Shown piece by piece: positions 19,279 through 28,336 of a stretch of DNA of 64,000 nt. Each line of letters starts with the position of its first letter. Position 1 is the first letter of the stretch. The DNA is from Crenobacter caeni (lineage in GTDB: Bacteria; Pseudomonadota; Gammaproteobacteria; Burkholderiales; Chromobacteriaceae): assembly GCF_010435965.1 (NCBI RefSeq), contig NZ_JAAGAA010000013.1, forward strand, positions 55,791 through 119,790, read 5' to 3'. The notes under the pieces were generated by a model. The model saw only the letters and a program-made list of their open reading frames with translations. It ran no database searches and was not told the DNA's origin. The position numbers were made by a program, and so were the translations under genes.

Positions 19279-21666
19279 TTACGCGTTCAGTTCCTTGGCC
19301 AGGTACAGCCAAGTCTCGACCACGGTGTCCGGGTTCAGCGACACGGTCTCGATACCCTCTTCCACCAGCCACTTGGCGAAGTCGGGGTGGTCGGACGGGC
19401 CCTGGCCGCAGATGCCGACGTACTTGCCCTGCTTGCGGCAGGCGCTGATGGCCATCGACAGCATCGCCTTGACCGCGTCGTTGCGCTCGTCGAAGGTCGA
19501 AGCGATCGGGCCGCCGGAGTCGCGGTCGACGCCGAGGGTCAGCTGGGTCATGTCGTTCGAGCCGATCGAGAAGCCGTCGAAGTACTCGAGGAACTGCTCG
19601 GCGAGCACCGCGTTGGACGGCAGCTCGCACATCATGATCAGGCGCAGGCCGTTCTCGCCGCGCTTGAGGCCGAAACCGGCCAGGATGTCGACCACTGCGC
19701 GCGCTTCGGCGACGGTACGCACGAAGGGGATCATCACCTCGACGTTGGTCAGGCCCATCACGTCGCGCACGTGTTTGATCGCGCGGCACTCGAGCTCGAA
19801 GCAGTCGCGGAAGCTGTCGGCGACGTAGCGCGCTGCGCCGCGGAAGCCGATCATCGGGTTCTCTTCGTGCGGCTCGTACAGGCTGCCGCCGATCAGGTTC
19901 GCGTACTCGTTCGACTTGAAGTCGGACATGCGCACGATCACCTTCTTCGGCGAGAAGGCCGCGGCCAGCGTCGACACGCCTTCGGCGATCTTGTCGACGT
20001 AGAAGTCGACCGGGCTCGCGTAGCCGGCGATGCGGTCGCTGATGGTCGCCTTCAGGTCGGCCGACAGGCTGTCAAATTCGAGCAGCGCCTTCGGGTGGAT
20101 ACCGATCTGGCGGTTGATCACGAATTCCATGCGGGCCAGGCCCACGCCTTCGTTCGGCAGCTGCGCGAAGTCGAACGCGAGTTCCGGGTTGCCGACGTTC
20201 ATCATGATCTTGACCGGGCTCTTCGGCATCGAGTCGAGCTTGAGGTCGATCACTTCGACGTCGAGCAGGCCTTCGTAGATCAGGCCGGCGTCGCCTTCGG
20301 CACAGGAGACGGTCACTTCCATGCCGTCACGCAGCACGTCGGTCGCGTCGCCGCAGCCGACTACGGCCGGGATGCCCAGTTCGCGCGCGATGATCGCCGC
20401 GTGGCAGGTACGGCCGCCACGGTTGGTCACGATCGCGGCCGCGCGCTTCATCACCGGTTCCCAATCCGGGTCGGTCATGTCGGTGACCAGCACGTCGCCG
20501 GCCTTCACGCGGTCCATCTCGGACGCGTCCTTGATCATGCGCACCACGCCCTGGCCGATCTTCTGGCCGATCGCGCGGCCTTCGGCCAGCACGGCGGACT
20601 TGCTGTTCAGGCGGTAGCGGCGCAGCGTGTCGACGCGGTTTTCCTGCGACTTCACGGTCTCCGGACGCGCCTGCAGGATGTAGAGCTTGCCGTCGACGCC
20701 GTCGCGGCCCCACTCGATGTCCATCGGACGCTGGTAGTGCTTCTCGATGATCTGTGCGTAGCGCGCCAGCTCCTCGATCTCGGCGTCGGTGATCGAGAAC
20801 TGCTTGCGCAGTTCGGGCTCGACGTCCAGCGTGCGCACCGAGCGGCCGGCTTGCGACGCGTCGGTGAACTCCATCTTGATCAGCTTGGAGCCCATGGTCT
20901 TGCGCAGGATGGCCGGGCGGCCGGCGGAGAGCGTCGGCTTGTGTACGTAGAATTCGTCCGGGTTCACCGCGCCTTGCACCACGGTCTCGCCGAGGCCGTA
21001 GGAGGCGGTGATGAACACCACGTCCTCGAAGCCCGACTCGGTGTCGATGGTGAACATCACGCCGGCGGCGCCGATGTCGGAGCGCACCATGCGCTGCACG
21101 CCGGCGGACAGCGCGACCACGTCGTGGGCGAAGCCCTTGTGCACGCGGTAGGAGATCGCGCGGTCGTTGTACAGCGACGCGAACACGTGCTTCATCGCGT
21201 CCTTGACGTTGTCGAGGCCGCGGATGTTGAGGAAGGTTTCCTGCTGGCCGGCGAACGAGGCGTCCGGCAGGTCTTCGGCCGTGGCGGAGGAGCGCACGGC
21301 GACCGAAATGTCGGCGCCGCCGGCATCGTCGACCATCTTGGCCCACGCCTGGGCGATATCCTGGTCAAGCTTCTCCGGGAACGGCGTGTCGATGATCCAC
21401 TGGCGGATTTCCTTGCCGACGCGGGCCAGCTCGGTCACGTCATCGATGTCCAGCTGGTTCAGCTTCGCATTGATGCGGTCGGCCAGGCCGTTGTGGTTCA
21501 GAAAGTCACGGTAGGCCTCGGCCGTGGTGGCGAAACCGCCGGGGACGCGGACTCCGGAACCTGCGAGTTGACTGATCATCTCGCCGAGGGAAGCGTTCTT
21601 GCCGCCCACCTCTTCGACGTCGGTCATACGCAGCTTCTCGAACCAGATGACGTAGCTGTCAGCCAT
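19279..21666 (-). CDS. ppsA: Phosphoenolpyruvate synthase
   Basis: 795 residues (E. coli 792), from the ATG at 21664-21666 ([12 protein letters not shown]); much longer in-frame readings run through ppsR and are rejected. The enzyme makes PEP from pyruvate and ATP for gluconeogenesis. Domains in order are the ATP-grasp nucleotide-binding domain ([33 protein letters not shown]), the swivelling phosphohistidine domain with the catalytic [14 protein letters not shown] motif, and the TIM-barrel PEP-binding domain ending near [14 protein letters not shown]. It is divergent from ppsR, whose product controls it by phosphorylating the active-site region. Confidence 0.97.
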   Translation of the reverse strand: MADSYVIWFEKLRMTDVEEVGGKNASLGEMISQLAGSGVRVPGGFATTAEAYRDFLNHNGLADRINAKLNQLDIDDVTELARVGKEIRQWIIDTPFPEKLDQDIAQAWAKMVDDAGGADISVAVRSSATAEDLPDASFAGQQETFLNIRGLDNVKDAMKHVFASLYNDRAISYRVHKGFAHDVVALSAGVQRMVRSDIGAAGVMFTIDTESGFEDVVFITASYGLGETVVQGAVNPDEFYVHKPTLSAGRPAILRKTMGSKLIKMEFTDASQAGRSVRTLDVEPELRKQFSITDAEIEELARYAQIIEKHYQRPMDIEWGRDGVDGKLYILQARPETVKSQENRVDTLRRYRLNSKSAVLAEGRAIGQKIGQGVVRMIKDASEMDRVKAGDVLVTDMTDPDWEPVMKRAAAIVTNRGGRTCHAAIIARELGIPAVVGCGDATDVLRDGMEVTVSCAEGDAGLIYEGLLDVEVIDLKLDSMPKSPVKIMMNVGNPELAFDFAQLPNEGVGLARMEFVINRQIGIHPKALLEFDSLSADLKATISDRIAGYASPVDFYVDKIAEGVSTLAAAFSPKKVIVRMSDFKSNEYANLIGGSLYEPHEENPMIGFRGAARYVADSFRDCFELECRAIKHVRDVMGLTNVEVMIPFVRTVAEARAVVDILAGFGLKRGENGLRLIMMCELPSNAVLAEQFLEYFDGFSIGSNDMTQLTLGVDRDSGGPIASTFDERNDAVKAMLSMAISACRKQGKYVGICGQGPSDHPDFAKWLVEEGIETVSLNPDTVVETWLYLAKELNA

Positions 21667-21711
21667 CACTATCTCTTCCTGTGTGGATTGGACGAATTTC
21701 GGTTGCGCGAT

Positions 21712-21752
21712 TCTATACGAATACTCGGTGCATTGCGTAAGGTTTTGCACCG
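21712..21752 (-). promoter_or_regulatory. Candidate ppsA promoter overlapped by a spaced inverted repeat
   Basis: Minus-strand TTACGC (21735-21740) and TATAGA (21712-21717) are 17 bases apart. The -35 lies inside an inverted repeat CGGTGCA-N13-TGCACCG (21726-21752), which could be an operator for an unidentified regulator of gluconeogenesis. Confidence 0.4.
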
Positions 21753-21858
21753 CAATATGAATACCGCATGCAGCGGCAAACACCCGGCCCCGCGCAAGGC
21801 GGCGATATAATAGCGCAATCCGCAGCAGACATTTATTGATCCAGATAGGGGGTAACCC

Positions 21859-22677
21859 ATGCCACACCGCCGCTCCGCCTTCTTCGTGTCCGACCGCACC
21901 GGCATCACCGCCGAGGCGATGGGCTCGACCCTGCTGACCCAGTTCGAGCAGGAGTTCAAGCGCGAGACCATCCCCTACGTCGACACCGTCGAGAAGGCCG
22001 AGGAAGTCGTCGCCACCATCCGCGAGCGCGCGGGGTCCGACCACCACCGCCCGCTCCTGTTCACCAGCATCGTCGACCCGGCGGTACGGGCGGTGTTCAA
22101 GGTCGACTGCGCGCTGTCGATCGATTTCTTCGAGACCTTCATCGGGCAGATCGAAAACGAACTGGGGCAGAAACCGTCGCTGACGGTCGGCAAGACGCAC
22201 GGCCTCGTCAATGAGGAACGCTACGACTACCGGATGGCCGCGGTGAACTTCTCGCTCGACCACGACGACGGCGTCAAGCTCAAGGACCTCGAGGAGGCCG
22301 ACGTGATCCTGGTCGGCGTGTCGCGCTCGGGCAAGACGCCGACCTGTCTGTACCTTGCGCTGCAATACGGCATCAAGGCCGCCAACTACCCGCTGACCCC
22401 GGAAGACCTGGACTGCCCGACCCTGCCCAAGATGTTGCTGCCGTTCCGCCAGAAGATCTTCGGGCTGACCATCGACCCGCAGCGCCTGCACAACATCCGC
22501 ACCGAGCGGCGCCGCGACTCGCGCTACGCGAGCATGGACAACTGCCGCTACGAGGTGAACGAGGCCGAGTCGATGTTCCGCCAGCACGGCATCCCGTTCG
22601 TCAGCACCACCCATAAGTCGATCGAGGAGATCTCGACGACCATCATGCTCAAGGCCGGGCTGACCCGCCGTTTCTGA
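21859..22677 (+). CDS. ppsR: PEP synthase regulatory protein (kinase/pyrophosphorylase, DUF299)
   Basis: 272 residues. The protein inactivates PpsA by ADP-dependent threonine phosphorylation and reactivates it by Pi-dependent dephosphorylation. It has the N-terminal [19 protein letters not shown] motif and the P-loop-like [15 protein letters not shown] near residue 153, both signatures of the family. Divergent pairing with ppsA is the standard arrangement. A GATATAATAG -10 region sits at 21804-21812, and AGGGGGTAACCC precedes the ATG. Confidence 0.96.
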   Translation: MPHRRSAFFVSDRTGITAEAMGSTLLTQFEQEFKRETIPYVDTVEKAEEVVATIRERAGSDHHRPLLFTSIVDPAVRAVFKVDCALSIDFFETFIGQIENELGQKPSLTVGKTHGLVNEERYDYRMAAVNFSLDHDDGVKLKDLEEADVILVGVSRSGKTPTCLYLALQYGIKAANYPLTPEDLDCPTLPKMLLPFRQKIFGLTIDPQRLHNIRTERRRDSRYASMDNCRYEVNEAESMFRQHGIPFVSTTHKSIEEISTTIMLKAGLTRRF

Positions 22678-22680
22678 GCC

Positions 22681-22729
22681 TTGCACGCAAAAAAGCCCGC
22701 GCATTCGGCGCGGGCTTTTTTGCGTGCAA
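22681..22729. terminator. Strong bidirectional terminator after ppsR
   Basis: A 22-bp perfect stem, 22681-22702 with 22708-22729, has the core GCCCGCGC / GCGCGGGC and A6/T6 runs, and a 5-base ATTCG loop. It begins 4 bases after the ppsR stop. Confidence 0.93.
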
Positions 22730-22738
22730 GCCTCGCTT

Positions 22739-22880
22739 AGAGCGTGTTCACGGTCTCGCGAGCGAGAGCGAGACAAGGCGAAAACGGCTGAGAAAGCGGA
22801 GTGTACAGCTTGTACATGAGCATTTCGAAGCCGTTTTCAACGCTGTATCGGCGATGCGCAGCAGACCGTGAACAGGCTCT
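22739..22880. mobile_element. MITE-like element with 18-bp terminal inverted repeats
   Basis: The ends AGAGCGTGTTCACGGTCT (22739-22756) and the reverse complement of 22863-22880 (AGAGCCTGTTCACGGTCT) match at 17 of 18 positions. The 142-base interior has no credible gene and carries two TGTACA words. TTA borders both sides, consistent with a 3-bp target duplication. The GAGCCTGTTCA-like end and TNA-type duplication recall IS5-family (IS1031/IS427 group) elements, so it is probably a non-autonomous derivative. Only one copy is in the window. Confidence 0.7.
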
Positions 22881-23494
22881 TACAGCTCCTTGGCGTTCTC
22901 GGCCAGGTAGCTGGCGACGCCCTCGGCGCTCGCCTTCATGCCCTTCTTGCCCTTGTTCCAGCCGGCCGGGCAGACTTCGCCGTGCTCTTCGGTGAACTGC
23001 AGCGCGTCGACCATGCGCAGCATCTCGTCGATATTGCGGCCCAGCGGCAGGTTGTTGACGACCTGGTGCTGCACCACGCCCGAGCGGTCGATCAGGAAGG
23101 AGCCGCGGAAGGCGACACCTTCGTCCGCCTCGACGTCGTACGCCTGGCACAGCGCGTGCTGGATGTCGGCGACCAGCGTGTAGCCGACCTGGCCGATGCC
23201 GCCCTGCTCGACGGCGGTGTTGCGCCACGCGGCGTGGGTGAACTGGCTATCGATCGACACGCCGATCACTTCTACGTTGCGCTGCTTGAATTCTTCCAGG
23301 CGATGGTCGAATGCGATCAGCTCGGACGGGCAGACGAAGGTGAAGTCCAGCGGGTAGAAGAACACCACGGCGTACTTGCCGGCGGTCGCGTCCTTGAAGC
23401 TGTAGTTGTCGACGATCTGACCGTCGCCGAGGACGGCGGAGAAAGTCTTGTCGCCATCAAAGAACGGGGCTTGCTTGCCTACGAGTACGGCCAT
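22880..23494 (-). CDS. Peroxiredoxin, AhpC/Prx1 type (2-Cys)
   Basis: 204 residues from the ATG at 23492-23494, with AGGAGC before it. The peroxidatic Cys lies in FFYPLDFTFVCPSELIAF, and the resolving Cys in GEVCPAGWNKGKKGM near the C-terminus, so it is a typical 2-Cys enzyme reducing H2O2 and organic peroxides. The C-terminal tail ASYLAENAKEL lacks a YF helix, which may make it less prone to over-oxidation inactivation. No AhpF neighbour is present; thioredoxin is a possible reductant. The stop codon TAA coincides with the border of the MITE-like element. Confidence 0.94.
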   Translation of the reverse strand: MAVLVGKQAPFFDGDKTFSAVLGDGQIVDNYSFKDATAGKYAVVFFYPLDFTFVCPSELIAFDHRLEEFKQRNVEVIGVSIDSQFTHAAWRNTAVEQGGIGQVGYTLVADIQHALCQAYDVEADEGVAFRGSFLIDRSGVVQHQVVNNLPLGRNIDEMLRMVDALQFTEEHGEVCPAGWNKGKKGMKASAEGVASYLAENAKEL

Positions 23495-23625
23495 CTGTTT
23501 GCTCCTGAGAAGATAGGATCGGACATCCCGCGCCGGCGCGGGCACCTGCGAAGCGGCCGCGGACAGGGCCGCGGCAACCTGTCAGCATATTGCTGCCGAA
23601 TCAGTCCCTTTCAAGGGGCACACGC

Positions 23626-23656
23626 AAAAAAACCGGCCGGGCAAGCCCGGCCGGTT
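23626..23656. terminator. Terminator after aspS
   Basis: AACCGGCCGGGC pairs perfectly with GCCCGGCCGGTT (12 bp, 2-base loop). In the aspS direction a run of seven T follows. It is 20 bases past the aspS stop. Confidence 0.92.
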
Positions 23657-23675
23657 GTCGCGTGCGAGGTGCCGC

Positions 23676-25463
23676 TTACGCGGTTTCGGTCTTGCGCAGG
23701 CGCAGGTTCAACTCGCGCAGCTGCTTGTCGTCGACATGGTTCGGCGCGTTGGTCAGCAGGCACTGCGCGCGCTGCGTCTTCGGGAACGCGATCACGTCGC
23801 GGATCGACTCGGCACCGCACATCAGCGTCACCAGACGGTCGAGGCCGAAAGCCAGGCCGCCGTGCGGCGGCGCGCCGAACTTCAGGTTGTCCAAGAGGAA
23901 GCCGAACTTGTTCTGCTGCTCTTCCGGGCTGATCTTCAGCGCGGAGAACACCTTCTCCTGCACGTCGGCACGGTGGATACGCACGGAACCGCCGCCGATC
24001 TCCCAGCCGTTGAGGACCATGTCGTAGGCGCGCGCGATGCAGGCGCCCGGGTCGGTCTCCATCAGGTCTTCGTGGCCCGGCTTCGGGCTGGTGAACGGAT
24101 GGTGGCACGCGGTCCAGCGGTCGTCGTCCTCGTCGTACTCGAACATCGGGAAGTCGACCACCCACAACGGGCGCCATTCCTTGACGAAGTAGCCGTTCTC
24201 GAGGCCGCGCTCGTGGCCGATCTTGATGCGCAGCGCGCCGATCGCCTCGTTGACCACCTTGGCCTTGTCGGCGCCGAAGAAGATGATGTCGCCGTCTTTC
24301 GCACCGGTGCGCTCGATGATGGCGGCGAGGCCCTCGGCGGACAGGAACTTGACGATCGGCGACTGCAGGCCTTCCTCGTTCGGCTTGGACGCGTCGTTGA
24401 CCTTGATGTAGGCGAGGCCCTTGGCGCCGTAGATGCCGACGAACTGGGTGTAGTCGTCGATCTCCTTGCGGCTGAGCGCAGCGCCTTTGGGCACGCGCAG
24501 CGCGACGACACGGCCGTTCGGCATGTCGGCGGCGCCACGGAACACCTTGAACTCCTCGTTCTTCATCAGGTCGGTCAGTTCGGTGAACTTGAGCGACACG
24601 CGCAGATCCGGCTTGTCCGAGCCGTAGTAGTACATCGCGTCGGCGTACGTCATGCGCGGGAACTTGCCCAGCTCGACGTTCATCACGTCGCGGAAGATCT
24701 CCTGCGCCATGGTTTCCGTGATGTCCATGATCTCGTTCTCGTTCAGGAACGAGGTTTCGATATCGATCTGGGTGAATTCGGGCTGGCGGTCGGCGCGCAG
24801 GTCCTCGTCACGGAAGCACTTGGTGATCTGGTAGTAGCGGTCGAAGCCGGCGACCATCAACAGCTGCTTGAACAGCTGCGGCGACTGCGGCAGCGCGAAG
24901 AACTCGCCCGGGTGCACACGGGACGGCACCAGGTAGTCGCGCGCGCCTTCCGGGGTCGAGCGGGTCAGCATCGGCGTCTCGATGTCGATGAAGCCCTGCT
25001 TGTCCAGGTGGTTGCGCACGCCCATCGCGACGCGGTAGCGCAGGCGCAGGTTCTTCTGCATCACCGGACGGCGCAGGTCGATCACGCGGTTGAGCAGGCG
25101 CACGTTCTCGGAGATGTTCTCGTCATCGATCTGGAACGGCGGGGTCGCCGCGGCGTTCAGGATCTCGATCTCTTTGGCCAAGAGCTCGATCTCGCCGGAA
25201 ATCATCTTGGTGTTGGCGGTGCCCGCCGGGCGCTCGCGCACGATGCCGGTCACCGACAGTACGTACTCGTTGCGCGCGCTATCCGCCAGCGCGAAGGCCT
25301 CGGGGGTGTCCGGGTCGATCACCACCTGCACCAGGCCCTCGCGGTCCCGGAGGTCGATGAAGATCACGCCGCCGTGGTCGCGGCGACGGTGGGCCCAGCC
25401 CTTAACGGTCACGGTCTGGCCGAGGTATTTCTTGTCAATGAGTCCGCAGTAATCGGTTCGCAT
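23676..25463 (-). CDS. aspS: Aspartyl-tRNA synthetase
   Basis: 595 residues, the bacterial-type length (E. coli 590). The N-terminal OB-fold anticodon-binding domain ([24 protein letters not shown]) is followed by the class II catalytic core with [37 protein letters not shown] (motifs 1/2 region) and the bacterial GAD insertion. Motif 3 is [15 protein letters not shown]. Whether it is discriminating or also charges tRNA-Asn cannot be read without knowing if asnS is present. It is the last gene after fmdB and the DUF502 gene. Confidence 0.98.
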   Translation of the reverse strand: MRTDYCGLIDKKYLGQTVTVKGWAHRRRDHGGVIFIDLRDREGLVQVVIDPDTPEAFALADSARNEYVLSVTGIVRERPAGTANTKMISGEIELLAKEIEILNAAATPPFQIDDENISENVRLLNRVIDLRRPVMQKNLRLRYRVAMGVRNHLDKQGFIDIETPMLTRSTPEGARDYLVPSRVHPGEFFALPQSPQLFKQLLMVAGFDRYYQITKCFRDEDLRADRQPEFTQIDIETSFLNENEIMDITETMAQEIFRDVMNVELGKFPRMTYADAMYYYGSDKPDLRVSLKFTELTDLMKNEEFKVFRGAADMPNGRVVALRVPKGAALSRKEIDDYTQFVGIYGAKGLAYIKVNDASKPNEEGLQSPIVKFLSAEGLAAIIERTGAKDGDIIFFGADKAKVVNEAIGALRIKIGHERGLENGYFVKEWRPLWVVDFPMFEYDEDDDRWTACHHPFTSPKPGHEDLMETDPGACIARAYDMVLNGWEIGGGSVRIHRADVQEKVFSALKISPEEQQNKFGFLLDNLKFGAPPHGGLAFGLDRLVTLMCGAESIRDVIAFPKTQRAQCLLTNAPNHVDDKQLRELNLRLRKTETA

Positions 25464-25509
25464 GCTGTCAGCTTCGGGTAGGTTATTGGGTTACGCGCGA
25501 CACCGGGTG

Positions 25510-26142
25510 TCAGCGCGCCTTGGGTTGGGCCGGCGCGACCATGCCCATCGAGATCGCGTACTTGAGCGCCTCGTCGACGGTCATCGCCAGCTCGCGGGTG
25601 TCCTTGCGATCGACCATCACGAAGTAACCCGACGTCGGGTTGGGGATGGTCGGCACGTAAACGCCGATGAAGTCGTCACCGACGTCGGCGAGCGCGCGGG
25701 CGACGCTCTCGGGCAGCGAGCCGGTCTGGAACGCGACCGTCCACATGTCCTGGTGCGGGAAACGCACCAGCATCGCCTTCTTGAACGACTGCCCGCTGTC
25801 GGAGAACAGCGTGTCGCTGACCTGCTTGACGCTGCTGTAGATGCTCTTGACCACCGGGATACGCACCAAGAGAGCGTCCCACGCGTCGAACAGCTTCTGG
25901 CCGAGCACGTTGGCGGCGACCATGCCGGTGCCGATCAGCACCAGCACCGACAGCACCACGCCCAGGCCCGGCACGTCGAAGCCGAACAGGCTTTGCGGGC
26001 GCAGCGCATCGGGCAGCAGCACCAGCGTCTGGTCGAGGGTGCCGACGATCATGTCGAGCACCCACCAGGTCACCGCCAGCGGCAACCAGATCAACAGGCC
26101 GGTGACGAGGTAGCCCTTGAGCGTCAGTTTGATATGGGTCAT
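25510..26142 (-). CDS. DUF502 family inner-membrane protein
   Basis: 210 residues. Two hydrophobic helices at residues about 8-32 (LKGYLVTGLLIWLPLAVTWW) and 55-80 are followed by a soluble domain with the family motifs IPVVKSIYSSVKQV, VRFPHQDMWTVAFQTG and VGVYVPT-like FIGVYVPTIPNPTSGYFVMV. Function is unknown. Members are often encoded just before aspS with an FmdB zinc-ribbon gene, exactly as here (3-base gap to fmdB). Confidence 0.9.
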   Translation of the reverse strand: MTHIKLTLKGYLVTGLLIWLPLAVTWWVLDMIVGTLDQTLVLLPDALRPQSLFGFDVPGLGVVLSVLVLIGTGMVAANVLGQKLFDAWDALLVRIPVVKSIYSSVKQVSDTLFSDSGQSFKKAMLVRFPHQDMWTVAFQTGSLPESVARALADVGDDFIGVYVPTIPNPTSGYFVMVDRKDTRELAMTVDEALKYAISMGMVAPAQPKAR

Positions 26143-26145
26143 CGC

Positions 26146-26376
26146 TTAGCCGCAACCACCGCAGCCGCCGTCGCCGCAACTGTGTTTGCTGCCGCTGTTC
26201 TTGAAATCGGTCTGGTACCAGCCGTTGCCCTTGAGCTGGAAGCCCGCGCAGGACAGCAGCTTGGCATAGTCGGCACTGCCGCACGACGGGCAGGCGGCGA
26301 CCGGCGCGTCACTCAGCTTCTGCAGGTGTTCGTGCTGTTCGCCACACTTTTCACAGCGGTATTCGTAAATAGGCAT
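26146..26376 (-). CDS. FmdB family zinc-ribbon protein
   Basis: 76 residues from the ATG at 26374-26376. The N-terminal MPIYEYRCEKCGEQHEHLQ and ACPSCGSADYAKLLS provide two CxxC pairs that bind Zn2+. The Cys/Gly-rich tail (HSCGDGGCGGCG) is common in this family. It was named as a putative regulator of formamidase genes, but its role in proteobacteria is unknown. First gene of fmdB-DUF502-aspS. Confidence 0.93.
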   Translation of the reverse strand: MPIYEYRCEKCGEQHEHLQKLSDAPVAACPSCGSADYAKLLSCAGFQLKGNGWYQTDFKNSGSKHSCGDGGCGGCG

Positions 26377-26607
26377 CAATTTCTCCAGCACTGGCATTGT
26401 GCAGTGCAATAATACATATGGATTGCTGCACCGCAACCAGGACGCGGCGCATATCGGCTCGCGGGCCACCCGGACATGAACCGGGCCGCAAACCGCGCAT
26501 TATAACCGACTGAACAGGCAATACAAAAACGCAGCCGAAAAATGCCGGACATCAAGTTGTCACGCCGCGTCGGCACGCTAAGGCACAGACAAGCGCAAGG
26601 AGAACAC

Positions 26608-27384
26608 ATGAACATGGCACTGAAACCGCTCGCCGGCAAGAAAGGACTGATCGTCGGCATCGCCAACGAGCACAGCATCGCCTACGGCTGCGCGCGCAGC
26701 ATGCAGCTGGCCGGCGCCGAACTCGCCGTCACCTACCTGAACGAAAAGGCCGAACCCTACGTGCGCCCGCTGGCGGAGTCGCTGTCGGCCAGCATCGTCG
26801 AGCCGCTGAACGTCGAGACCCCCGGCCAGACCGAAGCGCTGTTCGCGCGGATCGGCGAGCAGTGGGGCCAGCTCGACTTCATGGTGCACTCGATCGCGTT
26901 CTGCCCGATGCAGGACCTGCACGGCCGCGTCACCGACTGTTCGCTCGACGGCTTCCTGCGCGCGATGCGCGTGTCCTGCTACTCCTTCATCGAACTGGCC
27001 CGCCACGCAGAACCCTTGATGAAGGAAGGCGGCGCGCTGCTGACGATGAGCTACTACGGCGCCGACAAGGTCGTCGAGAACTACAACATCATGGGGCCGG
27101 TCAAGGCGGCGCTGGAGAGCACCACCCGCTACCTCGCACACGAGCTCGGCCCCAAGGGCATCCGCGTGCACGCGGTCTCGCCCGGCCCGCTGAAGACCCG
27201 TGCGGCCAGTGGCATCGCCCACTTCGACGCGCTGATCGACGAGGCCAAGCAGCGCGCGCCGCAGCACAAGCTGGTCGACATCGAGGACGTCGGCCACACC
27301 TGCACCTTCCTGGCGTCCGACTACGCGCGCGCGCAGACCGGCCAGACCGTCTACATCGACGGCGGCTTCAACATCATGGCCTAA
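26608..27384 (+). CDS. fabI: Enoyl-ACP reductase FabI
   Basis: 258 residues from the ATG at 26608, preceded by AAGGAG; an upstream in-frame start is rejected. It is an SDR-fold NADH-dependent enoyl-ACP reductase of fatty-acid elongation. Signature features are GLIVGIANEHSIAYGCARSM (cofactor loop), the HSIAF segment, and the FabI Tyr-x6-Lys pair in YYGADKVVENYNIMGPVKAAL. It lies 19 bases before a phosphotransacylase and acetate kinase. That linkage suggests this copy may be specialised rather than the sole housekeeping FabI. Confidence 0.93.
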   Translation: MNMALKPLAGKKGLIVGIANEHSIAYGCARSMQLAGAELAVTYLNEKAEPYVRPLAESLSASIVEPLNVETPGQTEALFARIGEQWGQLDFMVHSIAFCPMQDLHGRVTDCSLDGFLRAMRVSCYSFIELARHAEPLMKEGGALLTMSYYGADKVVENYNIMGPVKAALESTTRYLAHELGPKGIRVHAVSPGPLKTRAASGIAHFDALIDEAKQRAPQHKLVDIEDVGHTCTFLASDYARAQTGQTVYIDGGFNIMA

Positions 27385-27403
27385 ACCGGAGGACAGGCAA
27401 GCG

Positions 27404-28336
27404 ATGACATACGACGACAACGCCTTCTCCGGCATCCTCGCGCAGGCGCGCGCCAACGGTCCGGTCAGCATGGCCGTCGCCCACCCGTGCAGCCGGGAAT
27501 CGCTGCAGGGCGCGCTGGAAGCCGCCGACCACGGCATTGCCACCCCCACCCTGGTCGGCCCCGAATACAAGATCCGCAAGCTCGCCGACGAGCTTGAGCT
27601 GTCGCTGGACGGCATCGAGCTTGTCGACGTACCGCACAGCCACGCCTCCGCCGAGAAGGCGGTCGAGCTGGTGCGCAGCCACCGGGCCGATATCCTGATG
27701 AAGGGCAGCCTGCACACCGACGAATTCATGACCGAGGTGCTCGCCCGCTCGACCGGCATCCGCACCGACCGCCGGATCAGCCACGTCTTCATCATGAAGG
27801 TCGAAAGCTACCCGCGTTACCTGTTCATCACCGACGCGGCGATCAATATCGAGCCCGACCTCACCACCAAGCGCGACATCTGCCAGAACGCGATCGACCT
27901 CACCCACGCGCTGGGCATCAAGGAGCCCAAGGTCGCGATCCTGTCGGCGGTCGAGACGGTGACCCCGGCGATCCGCTCGACCATCGACGCGGCCGCGCTG
28001 TGCAAGATGGCCGATCGCGGCCAGATCAGCGGCGCGCTGCTCGACGGCCCGCTCGCCTTCGACAACGCGATCTCGCACGCGGCGGCCGACACCAAGGGCA
28101 TCCACTCGCTGGTGGCCGGCGAGCCGGACATCCTCTTGGTGCCGGACCTCGAGTCGGGCAATATGCTTGCCAAGCAGCTGACTTACCTCGCTGCCGCCGC
28201 GTCGGCCGGCATCGTGATGGGCGCGCGCGCGCCCATCGTGCTGACCAGCCGCGCCGAGGACGCGCACGGCCGCCTGGCATCCAGCGCCGTCGCCAACGTG
28301 CTGGCCCGCCAGCGCCGGCCGGGGGACCGCCTGTGA
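27404..28336 (+). CDS. Phosphate acetyl/butyryltransferase (short PTA_PTB type)
   Basis: 310 residues. It transfers an acyl group between CoA and phosphate. The single PTA_PTB domain includes VAHPCSRESLQGALEAA, ADILMKGSLHTDEFMTEVL, VAILSAVETVTPAIRSTIDAA and the C-terminal LTYLAAAASAGIVMGARAPIVLTSRA. The length and TDEF-type motif match the short acyltransferases often paired with acetate kinase, not the large Pta of E. coli. Acetyl versus butyryl specificity is unclear. Its TGA overlaps the kinase GTG start (GTGA). Confidence 0.9.
   Translation: MTYDDNAFSGILAQARANGPVSMAVAHPCSRESLQGALEAADHGIATPTLVGPEYKIRKLADELELSLDGIELVDVPHSHASAEKAVELVRSHRADILMKGSLHTDEFMTEVLARSTGIRTDRRISHVFIMKVESYPRYLFITDAAINIEPDLTTKRDICQNAIDLTHALGIKEPKVAILSAVETVTPAIRSTIDAAALCKMADRGQISGALLDGPLAFDNAISHAAADTKGIHSLVAGEPDILLVPDLESGNMLAKQLTYLAAAASAGIVMGARAPIVLTSRAEDAHGRLASSAVANVLARQRRPGDRL

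Noticed and set aside
19279..22776. A 1165-residue form of ppsA extending through ppsR
   Set aside because: PpsA homology starts at [12 protein letters not shown] (21666); the extension is antisense to ppsR.
26540..26607. PHO-box-like sequence before fabI (by analogy with Sinorhizobium)
   Set aside because: TTGTCACG near 26573 matches only part of one half-site and there is no second direct repeat.
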